Shown one piece after another: positions 1-8,669 of a DNA stretch of 64,000 nt. Location: positions 558,001-622,000 of the forward strand of contig NZ_AP023213.1 in NCBI RefSeq assembly GCF_014218275.1, written 5' to 3'. A program made the translations under genes and the position numbers. Position 1 is the first letter of the stretch; each line of letters opens with the position of its first letter. The stretch comes from Citrifermentans bremense. Its GTDB lineage: Bacteria; Desulfobacterota; Desulfuromonadia; Geobacterales; Geobacteraceae. Under the pieces are notes generated by a model that made no database searches, was not told the DNA's origin, and saw nothing but the letters and a program-made list of their open reading frames with translations.

Positions 1-296
1 GTGGAAATGCGGCTGCCGTCCTTGCGCAGGGCGGGGGCCGCGAGCAGGTCGGTCTGGTAATGGGTGTAACCGGTTTCCATCACCCTGAAGTACCCCTCCC
101 AGTGGCGGGCGCGCTGGTTCTCCGGGATGAAGATGTCCAGCGACTTCCCTATCGCCTCTTCCGCGGAAAACCCCAGCATGCGCTCGGCTCCACTGTTCCA
201 GAGCCTGATCACCCCTTGCCGGTCGGAGAAGATGATGGCGTCGTTGCACTCTTGCACCAGTTGCCGGTGCAGTTCATGGTCCTCTAATTGGTTCAT
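1..296 (-). CDS. PAS-domain protein, N-terminal part (cut by window edge)
   Basis: The minus-strand frame opens at ATG 296-294, behind a GGAGGTGT ribosome site, and stays open to the left edge (about 98 residues visible). It begins MNQLEDHELH and continues with a typical PAS core: CNDAIIFSDRQG, LWNSGAERMLGFSAEEAIGK and a later LRKDGSRIS. PAS folds sense redox, oxygen or small ligands. The output domain lies outside the window, so it could be a kinase, GGDEF protein or regulator. It is divergent from the chemoreceptor gene, with an FNR-type box in the shared upstream region. Confidence 0.8.
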   Translation of the reverse strand, partial: MNQLEDHELHRQLVQECNDAIIFSDRQGVIRLWNSGAERMLGFSAEEAIGKSLDIFIPENQRARHWEGYFRVMETGYTHYQTDLLAAPALRKDGSRIS

Positions 297-350
297 GGAA
301 CACCTCCGGGTGTTTTTAGCAAAGCATATCATCAGTCGCAGCGACAGGCT

Positions 351-364
351 TTGATTCAGATCAA
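351..364. promoter_or_regulatory. FNR/CRP-family binding site
   Basis: TTGATTCAGATCAA is a perfect match to the TTGAT-N4-ATCAA palindrome recognised by FNR-type regulators. It lies 55 bp upstream of the PAS gene start and 225 bp upstream of the chemoreceptor. That position suits control of the leftward PAS gene best. The regulator is not in the window, so the link to oxygen or redox control is inferred from the motif alone. Confidence 0.6.
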
Positions 365-517
365 ATAGCGGCAGCTAAACGCATCTGGCAAAAAAAATTT
401 ACAGAGACAGTCGTCATGAGCCAACAGTGACGGCGGTGCCCGAAAAACCGTCCGCGTTAGTCTGTGGTTTTCAAGAACGTTGTTTGGTTAAGTAAAAATA
501 ATTGTAAACGTCACCGC

Positions 518-544
518 TAAAGTAGCGGGACAACCTGCCGATAC
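518..544 (+). promoter_or_regulatory. Sigma-28 (FliA) type promoter of the chemoreceptor
   Basis: TAAA at 518-521 is followed after exactly 15 nt by GCCGATAC at 537-544, matching the flagellar/chemotaxis sigma-28 pattern TAAA-N15-GCCGATAA except for the last base. The chemoreceptor start lies 45 nt downstream of the -10 element, behind a GAGGAGG ribosome site. Promoter class and gene type agree, which supports motility-linked expression. Confidence 0.72.
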
Positions 545-588
545 TCCTACCAAAGAGGCGTTGGAAAAGGATTATTCGAGGAGGCCAG

Positions 589-2673
589 ATGTTCAAGAAC
601 AAACTGATGCACAAAATCCTGTCTATAGTGGGGATAAACCTCTTCATCGGCATCACCATTGTAGGGTGCCTTGCCATCTGGCTGCAGTACCGGTCGAGCA
701 TGGAGTTGCAGGCAAAAAACAGCCGTACCATGGAAGCCGTCATTACCGAGGAGGTTGCGGCGTTCATGATGAAAGAGGATATCCAGTCGGTGGCGAACCT
801 GGCGAAGGTGGCCAAGGAGAAGAAGTTCGGCTTCGATGTCCAGATCTTCAACAAGGAAGGAAAGGATACCGTATCCGAGAAGCTGGACCGGCAGGTAGCA
901 GACAGTCTCGCGGCGGGCAAACGGATCGAGATCCGGCAGGTCCTGGACGGGATACACGTGCTTCGTACCGCGGTTCCGCTTGTTAACGAGGAGCGCTGCA
1001 AGCAGTGCCACGACGCCTCTGACAAGTATCTTGGGGGGCTGCTGCTCACCTCTTCCATGGAGGAGGGGTACAAGAACGCGATCAGGATGATAGCGATCCT
1101 CCTGGCGGCGGGGGTGGCCTTCTTCCTGGGCATGATGCTCTGCATGTACCTCTTCTTCAAGAAGACGGTGGTGCGCGACCTGCTCTTTTTCTCCGAGAAG
1201 CTCAAGGACATAGCCGAAGGGGAAGGGGATCTCACCAAGGAGATCCCGGTACGTTCCAACGACGAGATAGGGGACCTGGCGCGGCACATCAACCACCTGG
1301 TGCGAAAGCTGAGGGAGACGGTTACGGTCCTCTACGACCTGGCAGAGCACATCTCCATCTCTCTTTGCCACGTCTCGAGTCGGGCGCAAAAAACGGTGGT
1401 CTGCTCGGCGGACCAGAAGGACCGTTCCGAGACGGTGGCGGTGGCTACCGAGGAGATGGCCGCCACGCTCAACGTTGTCGCCGGCAACACCCACCAGGCT
1501 GCCGGGTTCTCGGCGGAGGTGGACGAGGCGGCCAGTCGCGGGATGTCGGTTGTGGACGATGCCTGCAACAGCATCGTGTCGGTGCGGGAGAACGTGGCGC
1601 AGACCCTGGAGACGGTGGGGAAACTCGAATCGTCGTCAGCGCAGATCGGTGACATCATCAACCTGATCGAGGACATAGCGGACCAAACCAAGCTGCTCGC
1701 TCTGAACGCGGCCATCGAGGCGGCTCGTGCGGGGGAGCACGGGCGCGGTTTCGCCGTTGTCGCTGACGAGGTGAAGATGCTCTCGGAGAAAACGGCCACC
1801 TCCACCAAGGAGATAGCCAAGATAATTACCAACATCCAGGTCGAAAGCCGCGAGGCGGCGCGATCCATCTCGCAGGAGCAGGAGCGGGTGGAAGACGGCG
1901 TCTCCAAGTCGCTGGCTGCCAAGGAGTGCCTGGAGAAAATCCTCGGGCTTGCCGGCGAGACGGCGCAGCTGATAAACCAGATAGCGTCGGCCACGGAAGA
2001 ACAAAGCGCCACCACCAACGAGATCGCCGACAAGATCCACAACGTTTCTGAATCGGCATCTATGGTGCACACAGACATGACTGAGAGCGAAAAGGCGTTC
2101 CAAGAACTGACCGGTGTGGCGGAGCAGATCTTCTCCACCGTCGGCAAGTTCAGCGTGGGCAACCGCCATGACGAGATGAAGCGCATGGCATGCGAGCTGC
2201 GGGACCGGTTTGTCGAGGCCATAGAAGCCGGGGTCGCTGCCGGGAAGATCACCATGGCGGATATGAGCGACAGGAACTACCGCCCCATCCCGAACACGTC
2301 GCCGCAAAAATACAACACCGCATTCGACAGTTTCTTCGACCAGTATGTCTCGCCGCTCCAGGAGGAGATCCTGGCCCGTAACGGCAACGTCTTCTTCGCG
2401 ATCTGCGTCGACGACCGCGGCTACGTCGCCAGCCACAACCTGCGCTACTCAAAGCCCCTGACCGGCGACCCGGACCTGGACCGGGTGAACAACCGTACCA
2501 AGAGGATCTTCAACGACAAGACCGGACTCAAGGCCGCGCAAAACAGCGAGGCGTTCCTGCTGCAGACCTACATGAGGGATACCGGCGAGATCATGAACGA
2601 CATCTCCACGCCGATAAGCTTCAACAACCGTCACTGGGGTGCCGTGCGCTTGGGCTACCGGGCCGAGGAGTGA
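589..2673 (+). CDS. Methyl-accepting chemotaxis protein with periplasmic c-type heme site
   Basis: This is a 694-residue transmembrane chemoreceptor. It has TM1 at about 14-33, a periplasmic sensor with a CKQCH heme-attachment motif at 137-141, and TM2 at about 165-190. HAMP follows (about 190-245), then the signalling domain with the conserved hairpin [20 protein letters not shown] near 371-390, which contacts CheA/CheW. After the signalling tip (from about 545) there is an additional C-terminal domain of about 150 residues, containing YRPIPNT and HWGAVRLGY, that resembles a cache-like sensor. Periplasmic c-heme PAS-type sensors are known in Geobacter chemoreceptors, so redox or gas sensing is likely. 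ATG follows GAGGAGG. A terminator follows the gene, so it is monocistronic. Confidence 0.93.
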   Translation: MFKNKLMHKILSIVGINLFIGITIVGCLAIWLQYRSSMELQAKNSRTMEAVITEEVAAFMMKEDIQSVANLAKVAKEKKFGFDVQIFNKEGKDTVSEKLDRQVADSLAAGKRIEIRQVLDGIHVLRTAVPLVNEERCKQCHDASDKYLGGLLLTSSMEEGYKNAIRMIAILLAAGVAFFLGMMLCMYLFFKKTVVRDLLFFSEKLKDIAEGEGDLTKEIPVRSNDEIGDLARHINHLVRKLRETVTVLYDLAEHISISLCHVSSRAQKTVVCSADQKDRSETVAVATEEMAATLNVVAGNTHQAAGFSAEVDEAASRGMSVVDDACNSIVSVRENVAQTLETVGKLESSSAQIGDIINLIEDIADQTKLLALNAAIEAARAGEHGRGFAVVADEVKMLSEKTATSTKEIAKIITNIQVESREAARSISQEQERVEDGVSKSLAAKECLEKILGLAGETAQLINQIASATEEQSATTNEIADKIHNVSESASMVHTDMTESEKAFQELTGVAEQIFSTVGKFSVGNRHDEMKRMACELRDRFVEAIEAGVAAGKITMADMSDRNYRPIPNTSPQKYNTAFDSFFDQYVSPLQEEILARNGNVFFAICVDDRGYVASHNLRYSKPLTGDPDLDRVNNRTKRIFNDKTGLKAAQNSEAFLLQTYMRDTGEIMNDISTPISFNNRHWGAVRLGYRAEE

Positions 2674-2710
2674 CGCTCCGCTTTCAGCAGGAATATTTCG
2701 AAATAAAACA

Positions 2711-2743
2711 GGCCGTACCTCCTTGGGGTACGGCCGTTTTTTT
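2711..2743 (+). terminator. Rho-independent terminator after the chemoreceptor
   Basis: A 9-bp stem (GGCCGTACC at 2711-2719 pairing with GGTACGGCC at 2727-2735) is followed by a run of seven T. It lies 38 nt after the chemoreceptor stop. Confidence 0.88.
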
Positions 2744-3384
2744 AGCAATTGGCCCTTTTGCTGTGCACGATCCTGCCCTTCGGGGGCGCAGTTGTTCTAT
2801 TTTCGCCGGTTTCAGGCGCCTTTTTCTCCTGATACGGTGTTTGCTGTTTCCGGCATCTGCCGCCGCCGGCGTTCCTGAAAAGAGGCGGGTCCTGAAGCTG
2901 GTCTGGTACGGCTTTTACGGCCGCAGGATAGCGCACATTGCGGCCTTTATCGCGGGGCAAAAATGCCATCTCTCGGAGTGAGGCCGGGAAAGCGAACCCT
3001 TCGGTATCACGTGACAAACATGGCCGGCAGTTGAACCAACCCCTCTAAGCCACACCCGAAACATTTTTTTATTCTTGACTGAAACAGCGCGTTCAGATTA
3101 GATTGCATACTGTATACATCGGATCCCGTGCAATGCTAAGAAGGCGTTAATCAGCTCGACGCGGGTGAGACACTCGATGCAACAGGGCGCAGCTCCCTTG
3201 GTTTATTACGCTTGACTCTCATAGTTCTCTTCAGTAGAATCCGGTTCTAATTTTCGCCAGGCACATGCAACCGCGTTGCAGGATCATGAAGCAAAACGAT
3301 CCGGCGCCGCAGCCAAGCCCTTGTTATACATCAGCTTCGCGGCTGGTTTTTGTCGTAGACACCAAAACAGAACAGGAGGAAGTT
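2744..3384. other. Intergenic region without a supported gene
   Basis: About 640 bp separate the terminator from the CoA-transferase start. Short open frames here lack ribosome sites and recognisable protein features. The distal part (3075-3115) holds a weak promoter and a small palindrome. The transcribed part from about 3110 to 3372 would be an unusually long leader. No riboswitch class is recognised in it. Confidence 0.5.
3075..3115 (+). promoter_or_regulatory. Possible promoter and operator for the CoA-transferase
   Basis: TTGACT at 3075-3080 is a good -35 element. With a 17-bp spacer the -10 would be TTAGAT (3098-3103), which is poor. Just downstream, ATACTGTAT (3107-3115) is a perfect odd palindrome, as expected for a small dimeric regulator. 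Both assignments are tentative. Confidence 0.35.
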
Positions 3385-4980
3385 ATGTCCGAGTACGGCA
3401 CACTGCAAGACCGGGTACAATGCAAGCAACTTTTGAACAAGGTCATGGCTCCCGAGCAGACCATCGATTTCTTCAAGAACGGGATGAACCTTGGCTGGTC
3501 CGGCTTCACCCCGGCCGGTTACCCGAAAGTGGTGCCTATCGCCCTGGCTGACCATGTCGAGAAGAACAACCTGCAGGGCAAGCTGAAATTCAACCTCTTC
3601 ATCGGTGCTTCCGTCGGCGCCGAGACCGAAGACCGTTGGGCAACTCTGGACATGATCGACCGCCGCTGGCCGTACCAGACCGGCAAGAACATCGCCGCCG
3701 GCATCAACGCGGGCCGCATCCGCATGGGCGACAAGCACCTCTCCCTGTTCGCGCAGGACCTGGGCTACGGCTTCTACACCAAGGACTCCGAAAGCGGCAA
3801 GCTCGACCTCGCCATCATCGAAGTCTCCGCGATCAAGGAAGACGGCTCCCTGGTGCCGACCTCTTCCTGCGGCGTCATCCCCGAAATCCTGATGATCTGC
3901 GACAAGATCATCCTCGAGGTTAACACCGGACAGCCTTCCTTCGAAGGTATCCACGACCTCTTGACCCCGCTCACCCCGCCGAACCGTCAGATCCTGGGGA
4001 TCACCCACGCCGGCGAGAGGATCGGCTCCACCTCGATCCCGTGCGACCCGAGCAAGGTCGTCGCCGTGGTCGAGTCCAAGCTGCGCGACCAGGGTCGTGC
4101 CTTCGCTGAGCAGGACGACACCTCCGAGGCGATTGCAAACCACATCATCGACTTCTTCACCCACGAGGTGAAAGCCGGCCGTCTGCCGAAGAACCTCCTC
4201 CCGATCCAGTCGGGCGTAGGCTCCATCGCCAACGCCGTCATCGGCGGCCTCGCCAAGGGCCCCTTCTCCAACCTGACCGTGTACACCGAGGTGCTCCAGG
4301 ACACCATGCTCGACCTGTTCGATTCCGGCAAGCTCGACGCGGCCTCCTCCTGCTCCCTTTCCCTCTCGGCGACCCCGGGCTTCCCGCGCTTCTTCGAGAA
4401 CATGGACAAGTACTTCGACAAGATCACCCTGCGTCCGCTCTCCATCTCCAACGCCCCTGAGCCGATTCGTCGTCTGGGGTGCATCGCGATGAACACCCCG
4501 GTCGAGATCGACATCTACGCGCACGCAAACTCCACCCTGGTCGGTGGTACCCGCATGATCAACGGCCTGGGTGGCTCGGGCGACTTCTTGAGGAACGGCT
4601 TCCTGAAGATGATGCACACCCCGTCCTCCCGTCCGTCGAAGACCGACCCGAACGGTATCTCCTGCGTGGTGCCGCACTGCTCGCACATTGACCACACCGA
4701 GCACGACCTCGACTGCGTCATCACCGAGCAGGGCCTGGCCGACCTGCGCGGCATGGCTCCCAAGGAGCGTGCCCGCCGCATCATCGAGAAGTGCGCGCAC
4801 CCGGACTACAAGGCGCAGCTCACCGAGTACCTCGACATCGCCGAGAAAGAGTGCCTGGCGAAGAAGGTCGGCCACGAGCCGCAGCTTTGGGACCGCGCCT
4901 TCAAGATGCACCTCAACCTTGAGAAGAACGGCACCATGAAGCTCAAGAACTGGGACGTCAAGATCGACCTCTGCGAGTAA
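3385..4980 (+). CDS. Acetyl-CoA hydrolase / succinyl-CoA:acetate CoA-transferase family protein
   Basis: This is a 531-residue cytosolic enzyme. ATG 3385 is preferred over an in-frame upstream ATG at 3265 because AGGAGGA (3374-3380) precedes it and family similarity starts here (MSEYGTLQDRV). It belongs to the class I CoA-transferase/acetyl-CoA hydrolase family. QSGVGSIANAVIGGL is the conserved glycine loop, and the glutamate in YTEVLQD is the expected residue forming the CoA thioester. GGTRMINGLGGSGDF is the C-terminal CoA-binding loop. In Geobacter, such enzymes swap CoA between succinyl-CoA and acetate, activating acetate and completing the TCA cycle during acetate oxidation. It is monocistronic, with a long leader. 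Substrate specificity is inferred from family and genus. Confidence 0.88.
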   Translation: MSEYGTLQDRVQCKQLLNKVMAPEQTIDFFKNGMNLGWSGFTPAGYPKVVPIALADHVEKNNLQGKLKFNLFIGASVGAETEDRWATLDMIDRRWPYQTGKNIAAGINAGRIRMGDKHLSLFAQDLGYGFYTKDSESGKLDLAIIEVSAIKEDGSLVPTSSCGVIPEILMICDKIILEVNTGQPSFEGIHDLLTPLTPPNRQILGITHAGERIGSTSIPCDPSKVVAVVESKLRDQGRAFAEQDDTSEAIANHIIDFFTHEVKAGRLPKNLLPIQSGVGSIANAVIGGLAKGPFSNLTVYTEVLQDTMLDLFDSGKLDAASSCSLSLSATPGFPRFFENMDKYFDKITLRPLSISNAPEPIRRLGCIAMNTPVEIDIYAHANSTLVGGTRMINGLGGSGDFLRNGFLKMMHTPSSRPSKTDPNGISCVVPHCSHIDHTEHDLDCVITEQGLADLRGMAPKERARRIIEKCAHPDYKAQLTEYLDIAEKECLAKKVGHEPQLWDRAFKMHLNLEKNGTMKLKNWDVKIDLCE

Positions 4981-5004
4981 TCGCTCGCAGTTTGAAACAA
5001 CTGA

Positions 5005-5037
5005 AAAAGCCCCGCCGGAGTCCGGCGGGGCTTTTTT
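5005..5037. terminator. Bidirectional terminator between convergent genes
   Basis: AAAAGCCCCGCCGGA and TCCGGCGGGGCTTTT form a 15-bp near-perfect stem with an A run on one side and a T run on the other. It can therefore stop transcription of the CoA-transferase from the left and the hybrid kinase from the right. Confidence 0.92.
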
Positions 5038-5050
5038 GCGTCCTGGCGCC

Positions 5051-7567
5051 TCAGCCGCGTCTGGCCGAGTACTGCCTCATGCTCAGGCTGCTGCCGAGCA
5101 GGCGCCTGACGGCAAGAAGCAGGGGACGCGGCTGGCACGGCTTGGCAAGGAAGCTTCCTTCCGGCAGGACCGACCGGCCAGCGTCGACCTCTTCGGGAGG
5201 GTAGGCGCTCGTGAAAAGGACCTTGAGATCGGGGTTGCACTTGGCGATGGCGTCGAAGGCGTCGCGGCCGCCCATCCTGGGCATCACCAGGTCCATGATC
5301 ACCAGCTTGATCTGATCCTGGTGCTTGAGGAACTTTTCCAGCGCTTCGCATCCGTCAGCCGCCTCGATGACCCTGTAGCCGTGCTGCTGCAGCAACTCAG
5401 CCGTGACCCTCCTCACCTCCAGCGCATCTTCGGCCACCAGTACGGTTTCGCCGCCGGGGGAGGAGAGGGGATATACGGCCAGCGGAGCCTGAGCGGGTTC
5501 TTCGATCTCCTGCAGCAGGGGGAGATGGATCAGGAAGCAGGCCCCTTTCCCGGGAGAGCTTTCCACTTCGATAAAGCCACCGCTTTGCTGCACGATCCCC
5601 TGGACGATGGCGAGTCCCAGACCGGTTCCCTGCCCGGCTTCCTTGGTTGTGAAGAAAGGCTCGAAAAGCCTCCCCCGTGTCTCCTCGTCCATCCCCCTCC
5701 CCGTGTCCCGGACCGAGAGCCTCGCGTAACGCCCGGCGGACTTGGCGCCTGGCGACCTGGTGGAGTCGCAGGAGAGCTCCACTACAGCAGTCTCTATGGT
5801 AAGGATGCCGGCGTTGTTCATGGCGTCGCGGGCGTTGGTGGCCAGGTTCATCACAACCTGGTCCAGGTGCCCTGGGTCGGCGAGGACCGTGGGCGCCTCG
5901 TCGCAAAGCGAGACCCTGAGTTCGATCTGCCGGGAGATGAGCCGCCCCAAAAGCCTCTCCATCTGCCCGACGATCCGGTTCAGGTCCACCGCCTGGGGGT
6001 TGGCCGCCTGGTTCCTGCCGAAGGCGAGCAGATCCCGGGTGAGGTAGGTGGCGCGCTCTGAGGCGTTTAGCACCTCGTCGAGGTACTGGAAGGGGATGCT
6101 GTCGGCAACGAGGTTCGCTTGTGCCAGGCTTGCGAAGCCGATTATGGCGGTCAGCAGGTTGTTGAAGTCGTGTGCCACGCCGCTTGCGAATTCCCCCATC
6201 GCCTCCCTCTTCTGCGACTGCCGCAACTGCTCCGTTATCCGTCTCTCGTTGTCGACATGGATGGCGTTGCTGATGCTGATCCCTATTACCGGCGCCACCC
6301 CCATCAAAATGCTCAGGTCGCTGCCGACCAGGGGCCTCTTGCTGCGCACGTTGTCCATTGCCAGGACCCCTAGCGGTTCACCTTCGCAGACAATGGCGCA
6401 GCAGATAAAGGACCTGGTCCCCATCTGCTGCGCGAATTGGACGCTGTGGGCGGAATGCAGCGCGGCCACCTCGGCGAAGTCGTTGATGAGGAAAGGTTTC
6501 TGTTCCGTGAAGCAGGTGGCGAAGACCCCACGCGAGTTCGGTTTGTCCAGGTTGAAACAGGCGTCCTGCAGCACGCTCAGCTGGGACTCGTCGTAACCGA
6601 ATCCGACCCGGAACTTCAGTTTGCTCCGCTGGGCGTCGGAAAGAAGGATCATCCCCCTGTCGTAACCGAGCCTCATTTCCAGCACGGCTACGATGTCTTC
6701 GAGCAGCCGCTCCTGGCCGGCCCGTTTGCTGAGCGCCTGGCCGACTTCGTTGACCAGCAGGGCGTTCTGGTAGTTGGTGGTCGTCTGTTCCAGTAGTTCG
6801 TCCGTCGATTCTTTGAGGTTCACCAGCGCCGCACGCAGTTCACGTTTCTCCAGGTGCGAGGCCAGGTGGCTCAAGGCGAAGAAGAAGGCGAGAAACAGCG
6901 GGCCGAGCGACAGGGCCGACCAGGGGGAGGGGGAATGGAAACCGACGGCGGCTGCGACCATCGCAGCCGTGAGCCAGTTCCGAGTGGTGCGCAGCCGTCG
7001 CGGCAGCCTGTTGCGCCAGGAGATGACGTAGCGGCAGCAGGCGCCTCCCTTGAAGCTGCACTCGGGATGTTCGATCAGGGGAGATTCGCAGTTGAAGCTC
7101 GCCAGCATCGCCTCGAAGAAGCCGATGCGGTTTTCGCACTGGAAGGCGCTTTCCCTCACCCCGGGAAGAGCGGTGACAGTGATCTCCACCTTGTTCTTGG
7201 CGATCTTCCTGCATTCGAAACGTGAGGATTTGGTGAAGTTGGAGCTGGATTTATTAATGCTGAAAAAGGCGTCGCCGGGGCCGACGAGCCCAAGGACGTA
7301 CTTCCCTATGAAGCCGAGCGAGTCGCGGGAGGCGGCGTATCTTCCCCCCTCGCGCGCGATGCCGGGATTCCCAGTCAGCTGCACCAACCGCTCGTTGAAC
7401 CGGTCCACCTGGGACTGGGTGAACCAGTAGGCGGCATCGGTCACGTGGTACGGGCTTATATCTGCGTACTCCAGGATGTCGGCGGGGTCCACCTCTTGGT
7501 ACCTGTTCTTGAGCAGATTGAGGTAGGTGAGCAGTATCCTGCTGTTGTATAGCTGCTTTTTCGTCAT
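5051..7567 (-). CDS. Hybrid sensor histidine kinase with N-terminal Cys-containing sensory domain, GAF and receiver
   Basis: This is an 838-residue kinase. ATG 7567 (MTKKQLYNSR) is chosen because it aligns with the start of the paralogue at 40709 and has GGAG 8 nt upstream. Residues 1-190 form a V4R-like sensory domain containing REGGRYAASRDS, FQCENRIGFFEAM and ending GGACCRYVISW. A hydrophobic stretch (about 200-245) anchors it. A GAF domain follows, then HisKA with the phospho-acceptor in GVAHDFNNLL (His about 466), HATPase with DTGRGMDEE and GTGLGLAIV, and a C-terminal receiver with VIMDLVMPRMGG. It would autophosphorylate and pass phosphate to its own receiver. The ligand is unknown. It is convergent with the CoA-transferase and has no partner gene next to it. 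Confidence 0.88.
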   Translation of the reverse strand: MTKKQLYNSRILLTYLNLLKNRYQEVDPADILEYADISPYHVTDAAYWFTQSQVDRFNERLVQLTGNPGIAREGGRYAASRDSLGFIGKYVLGLVGPGDAFFSINKSSSNFTKSSRFECRKIAKNKVEITVTALPGVRESAFQCENRIGFFEAMLASFNCESPLIEHPECSFKGGACCRYVISWRNRLPRRLRTTRNWLTAAMVAAAVGFHSPSPWSALSLGPLFLAFFFALSHLASHLEKRELRAALVNLKESTDELLEQTTTNYQNALLVNEVGQALSKRAGQERLLEDIVAVLEMRLGYDRGMILLSDAQRSKLKFRVGFGYDESQLSVLQDACFNLDKPNSRGVFATCFTEQKPFLINDFAEVAALHSAHSVQFAQQMGTRSFICCAIVCEGEPLGVLAMDNVRSKRPLVGSDLSILMGVAPVIGISISNAIHVDNERRITEQLRQSQKREAMGEFASGVAHDFNNLLTAIIGFASLAQANLVADSIPFQYLDEVLNASERATYLTRDLLAFGRNQAANPQAVDLNRIVGQMERLLGRLISRQIELRVSLCDEAPTVLADPGHLDQVVMNLATNARDAMNNAGILTIETAVVELSCDSTRSPGAKSAGRYARLSVRDTGRGMDEETRGRLFEPFFTTKEAGQGTGLGLAIVQGIVQQSGGFIEVESSPGKGACFLIHLPLLQEIEEPAQAPLAVYPLSSPGGETVLVAEDALEVRRVTAELLQQHGYRVIEAADGCEALEKFLKHQDQIKLVIMDLVMPRMGGRDAFDAIAKCNPDLKVLFTSAYPPEEVDAGRSVLPEGSFLAKPCQPRPLLLAVRRLLGSSLSMRQYSARRG

Positions 7568-7732
7568 GGGGATGGGCTCCATCAGTGTGCTGCTGCTGGA
7601 TCCGGGGTCCGGATGTGGGGTGGGCTGTCTCATTAAGAAAATGGCGCTGTGCAAGTTACAACGTATTGCGCCGCCGCGCAAGCGTTCTGTGTACTTAAAT
7701 AGCGGGAATGAATGAAGATTAACCGCGACCGG

Positions 7733-8614
7733 TTAGTCGCGCGCCTTGGGGTGGGCCTTGTCGTAGACCTCCATCAGCTTGTCGATGCTGACGTGGGTGT
7801 ACTTCTGGGTGGTGGAGAGGGAGGCGTGTCCCAAGAGCTCCTGGATAGCGCGCAGATCGGCGCCTCCTTCCAAGAGGTGGGTCGCGAAGGTGTGGCGCAG
7901 GGTGTGCGGGGAGACCTTGCGCATGGTGGCGATGAGAAGCATGTGGGCGTCGACTATGCGTGCCACGCTGCGCCGGGTGAGCCGTCCCCCGCGGGCGTTC
8001 AGGATCAGCGGCTCGGATGAGCCAGGGTTGCCGCGCTCGGCAAGATAGGCGGCCAGGGCGCTTCTGGCGCAGGAGCCGACCGGGACCAGCCGCTCCTTCC
8101 CCCCTTTGCCCAGGACCCGGGCGAGACCGGCTGCAAGATCCATGTCCCCGACGTTCATGCCGGTCAACTCGCTCACCCTGATGCCGCAGGAGTAAAGCGT
8201 CTCCAAAACGGCGCGGTCGCGAAGCGGCAGGGGGGAATCCCCTTGCGGCGCCGTAACCAGTGCGCTTACCTGGTCGATGTTCAGATGGAAGGGGAGCTTT
8301 TTTTCCTTCTTCGGGGTACTCACGAGTTCAGCCGGGTTTTTCTCCAGCTTCCCTTCGCGTATTAGGAACCGGTACAGCGCCCTGATCGCGGCGAGCTTGC
8401 GGCCGATGGAGCTTTTGGCGCATACCTTGTGCAACTGCGCCAGGTAGCGCCTGATGGTGAGGTGGTCGACCTCCTCGGCACGAGGCTCCTCAAGGTCTTT
8501 GGCAAGGAAGGCGCGGAACTGCTCCAGGTCGCTTTTATAGGCGGCGACCGTGTGGGGGGAGACGTTGCGTTCGGTCTCCAGGTAGCTATAGAATTGCTCC
8601 AGTTCAGCTTTCAT
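7733..8614 (-). CDS. xerC: Tyrosine recombinase XerC/XerD type
   Basis: This 293-residue site-specific recombinase resolves chromosome dimers at dif together with a partner Xer protein and FtsK. The N-terminal SAM-like core-binding domain is about 1-85. The catalytic set is complete: Arg146 (CGIRVSEL), Lys173 (GKGGKER), His237 and Arg240 (HTLRH), His263 (LGHASLSTTQ) and the nucleophile Tyr272 (YTH). Length and motifs fit housekeeping Xer proteins rather than phage integrases, and there is no attachment site or tRNA beside it. XerC versus XerD cannot be decided with certainty from sequence alone. It is divergent from the DUF362 gene. Confidence 0.9.
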   Translation of the reverse strand: MKAELEQFYSYLETERNVSPHTVAAYKSDLEQFRAFLAKDLEEPRAEEVDHLTIRRYLAQLHKVCAKSSIGRKLAAIRALYRFLIREGKLEKNPAELVSTPKKEKKLPFHLNIDQVSALVTAPQGDSPLPLRDRAVLETLYSCGIRVSELTGMNVGDMDLAAGLARVLGKGGKERLVPVGSCARSALAAYLAERGNPGSSEPLILNARGGRLTRRSVARIVDAHMLLIATMRKVSPHTLRHTFATHLLEGGADLRAIQELLGHASLSTTQKYTHVSIDKLMEVYDKAHPKARD

Positions 8615-8669
8615 GGTATGGAATCTTACTCATGAAACCCCAGCTTGACAACGAATTTCCGGAGGAGCG

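Noticed and set aside
380-588. Possible GEMM-type cyclic dinucleotide riboswitch ahead of the chemoreceptor
   Set aside because: Geobacter often has these, but the conserved tetraloop-receptor pattern is absent and a sigma-28 promoter lies inside the stretch, leaving only a short leader.
7733-8614. Phage or island integrase
   Set aside because: Length, motifs and lack of a nearby attachment site or tRNA fit a housekeeping Xer recombinase.
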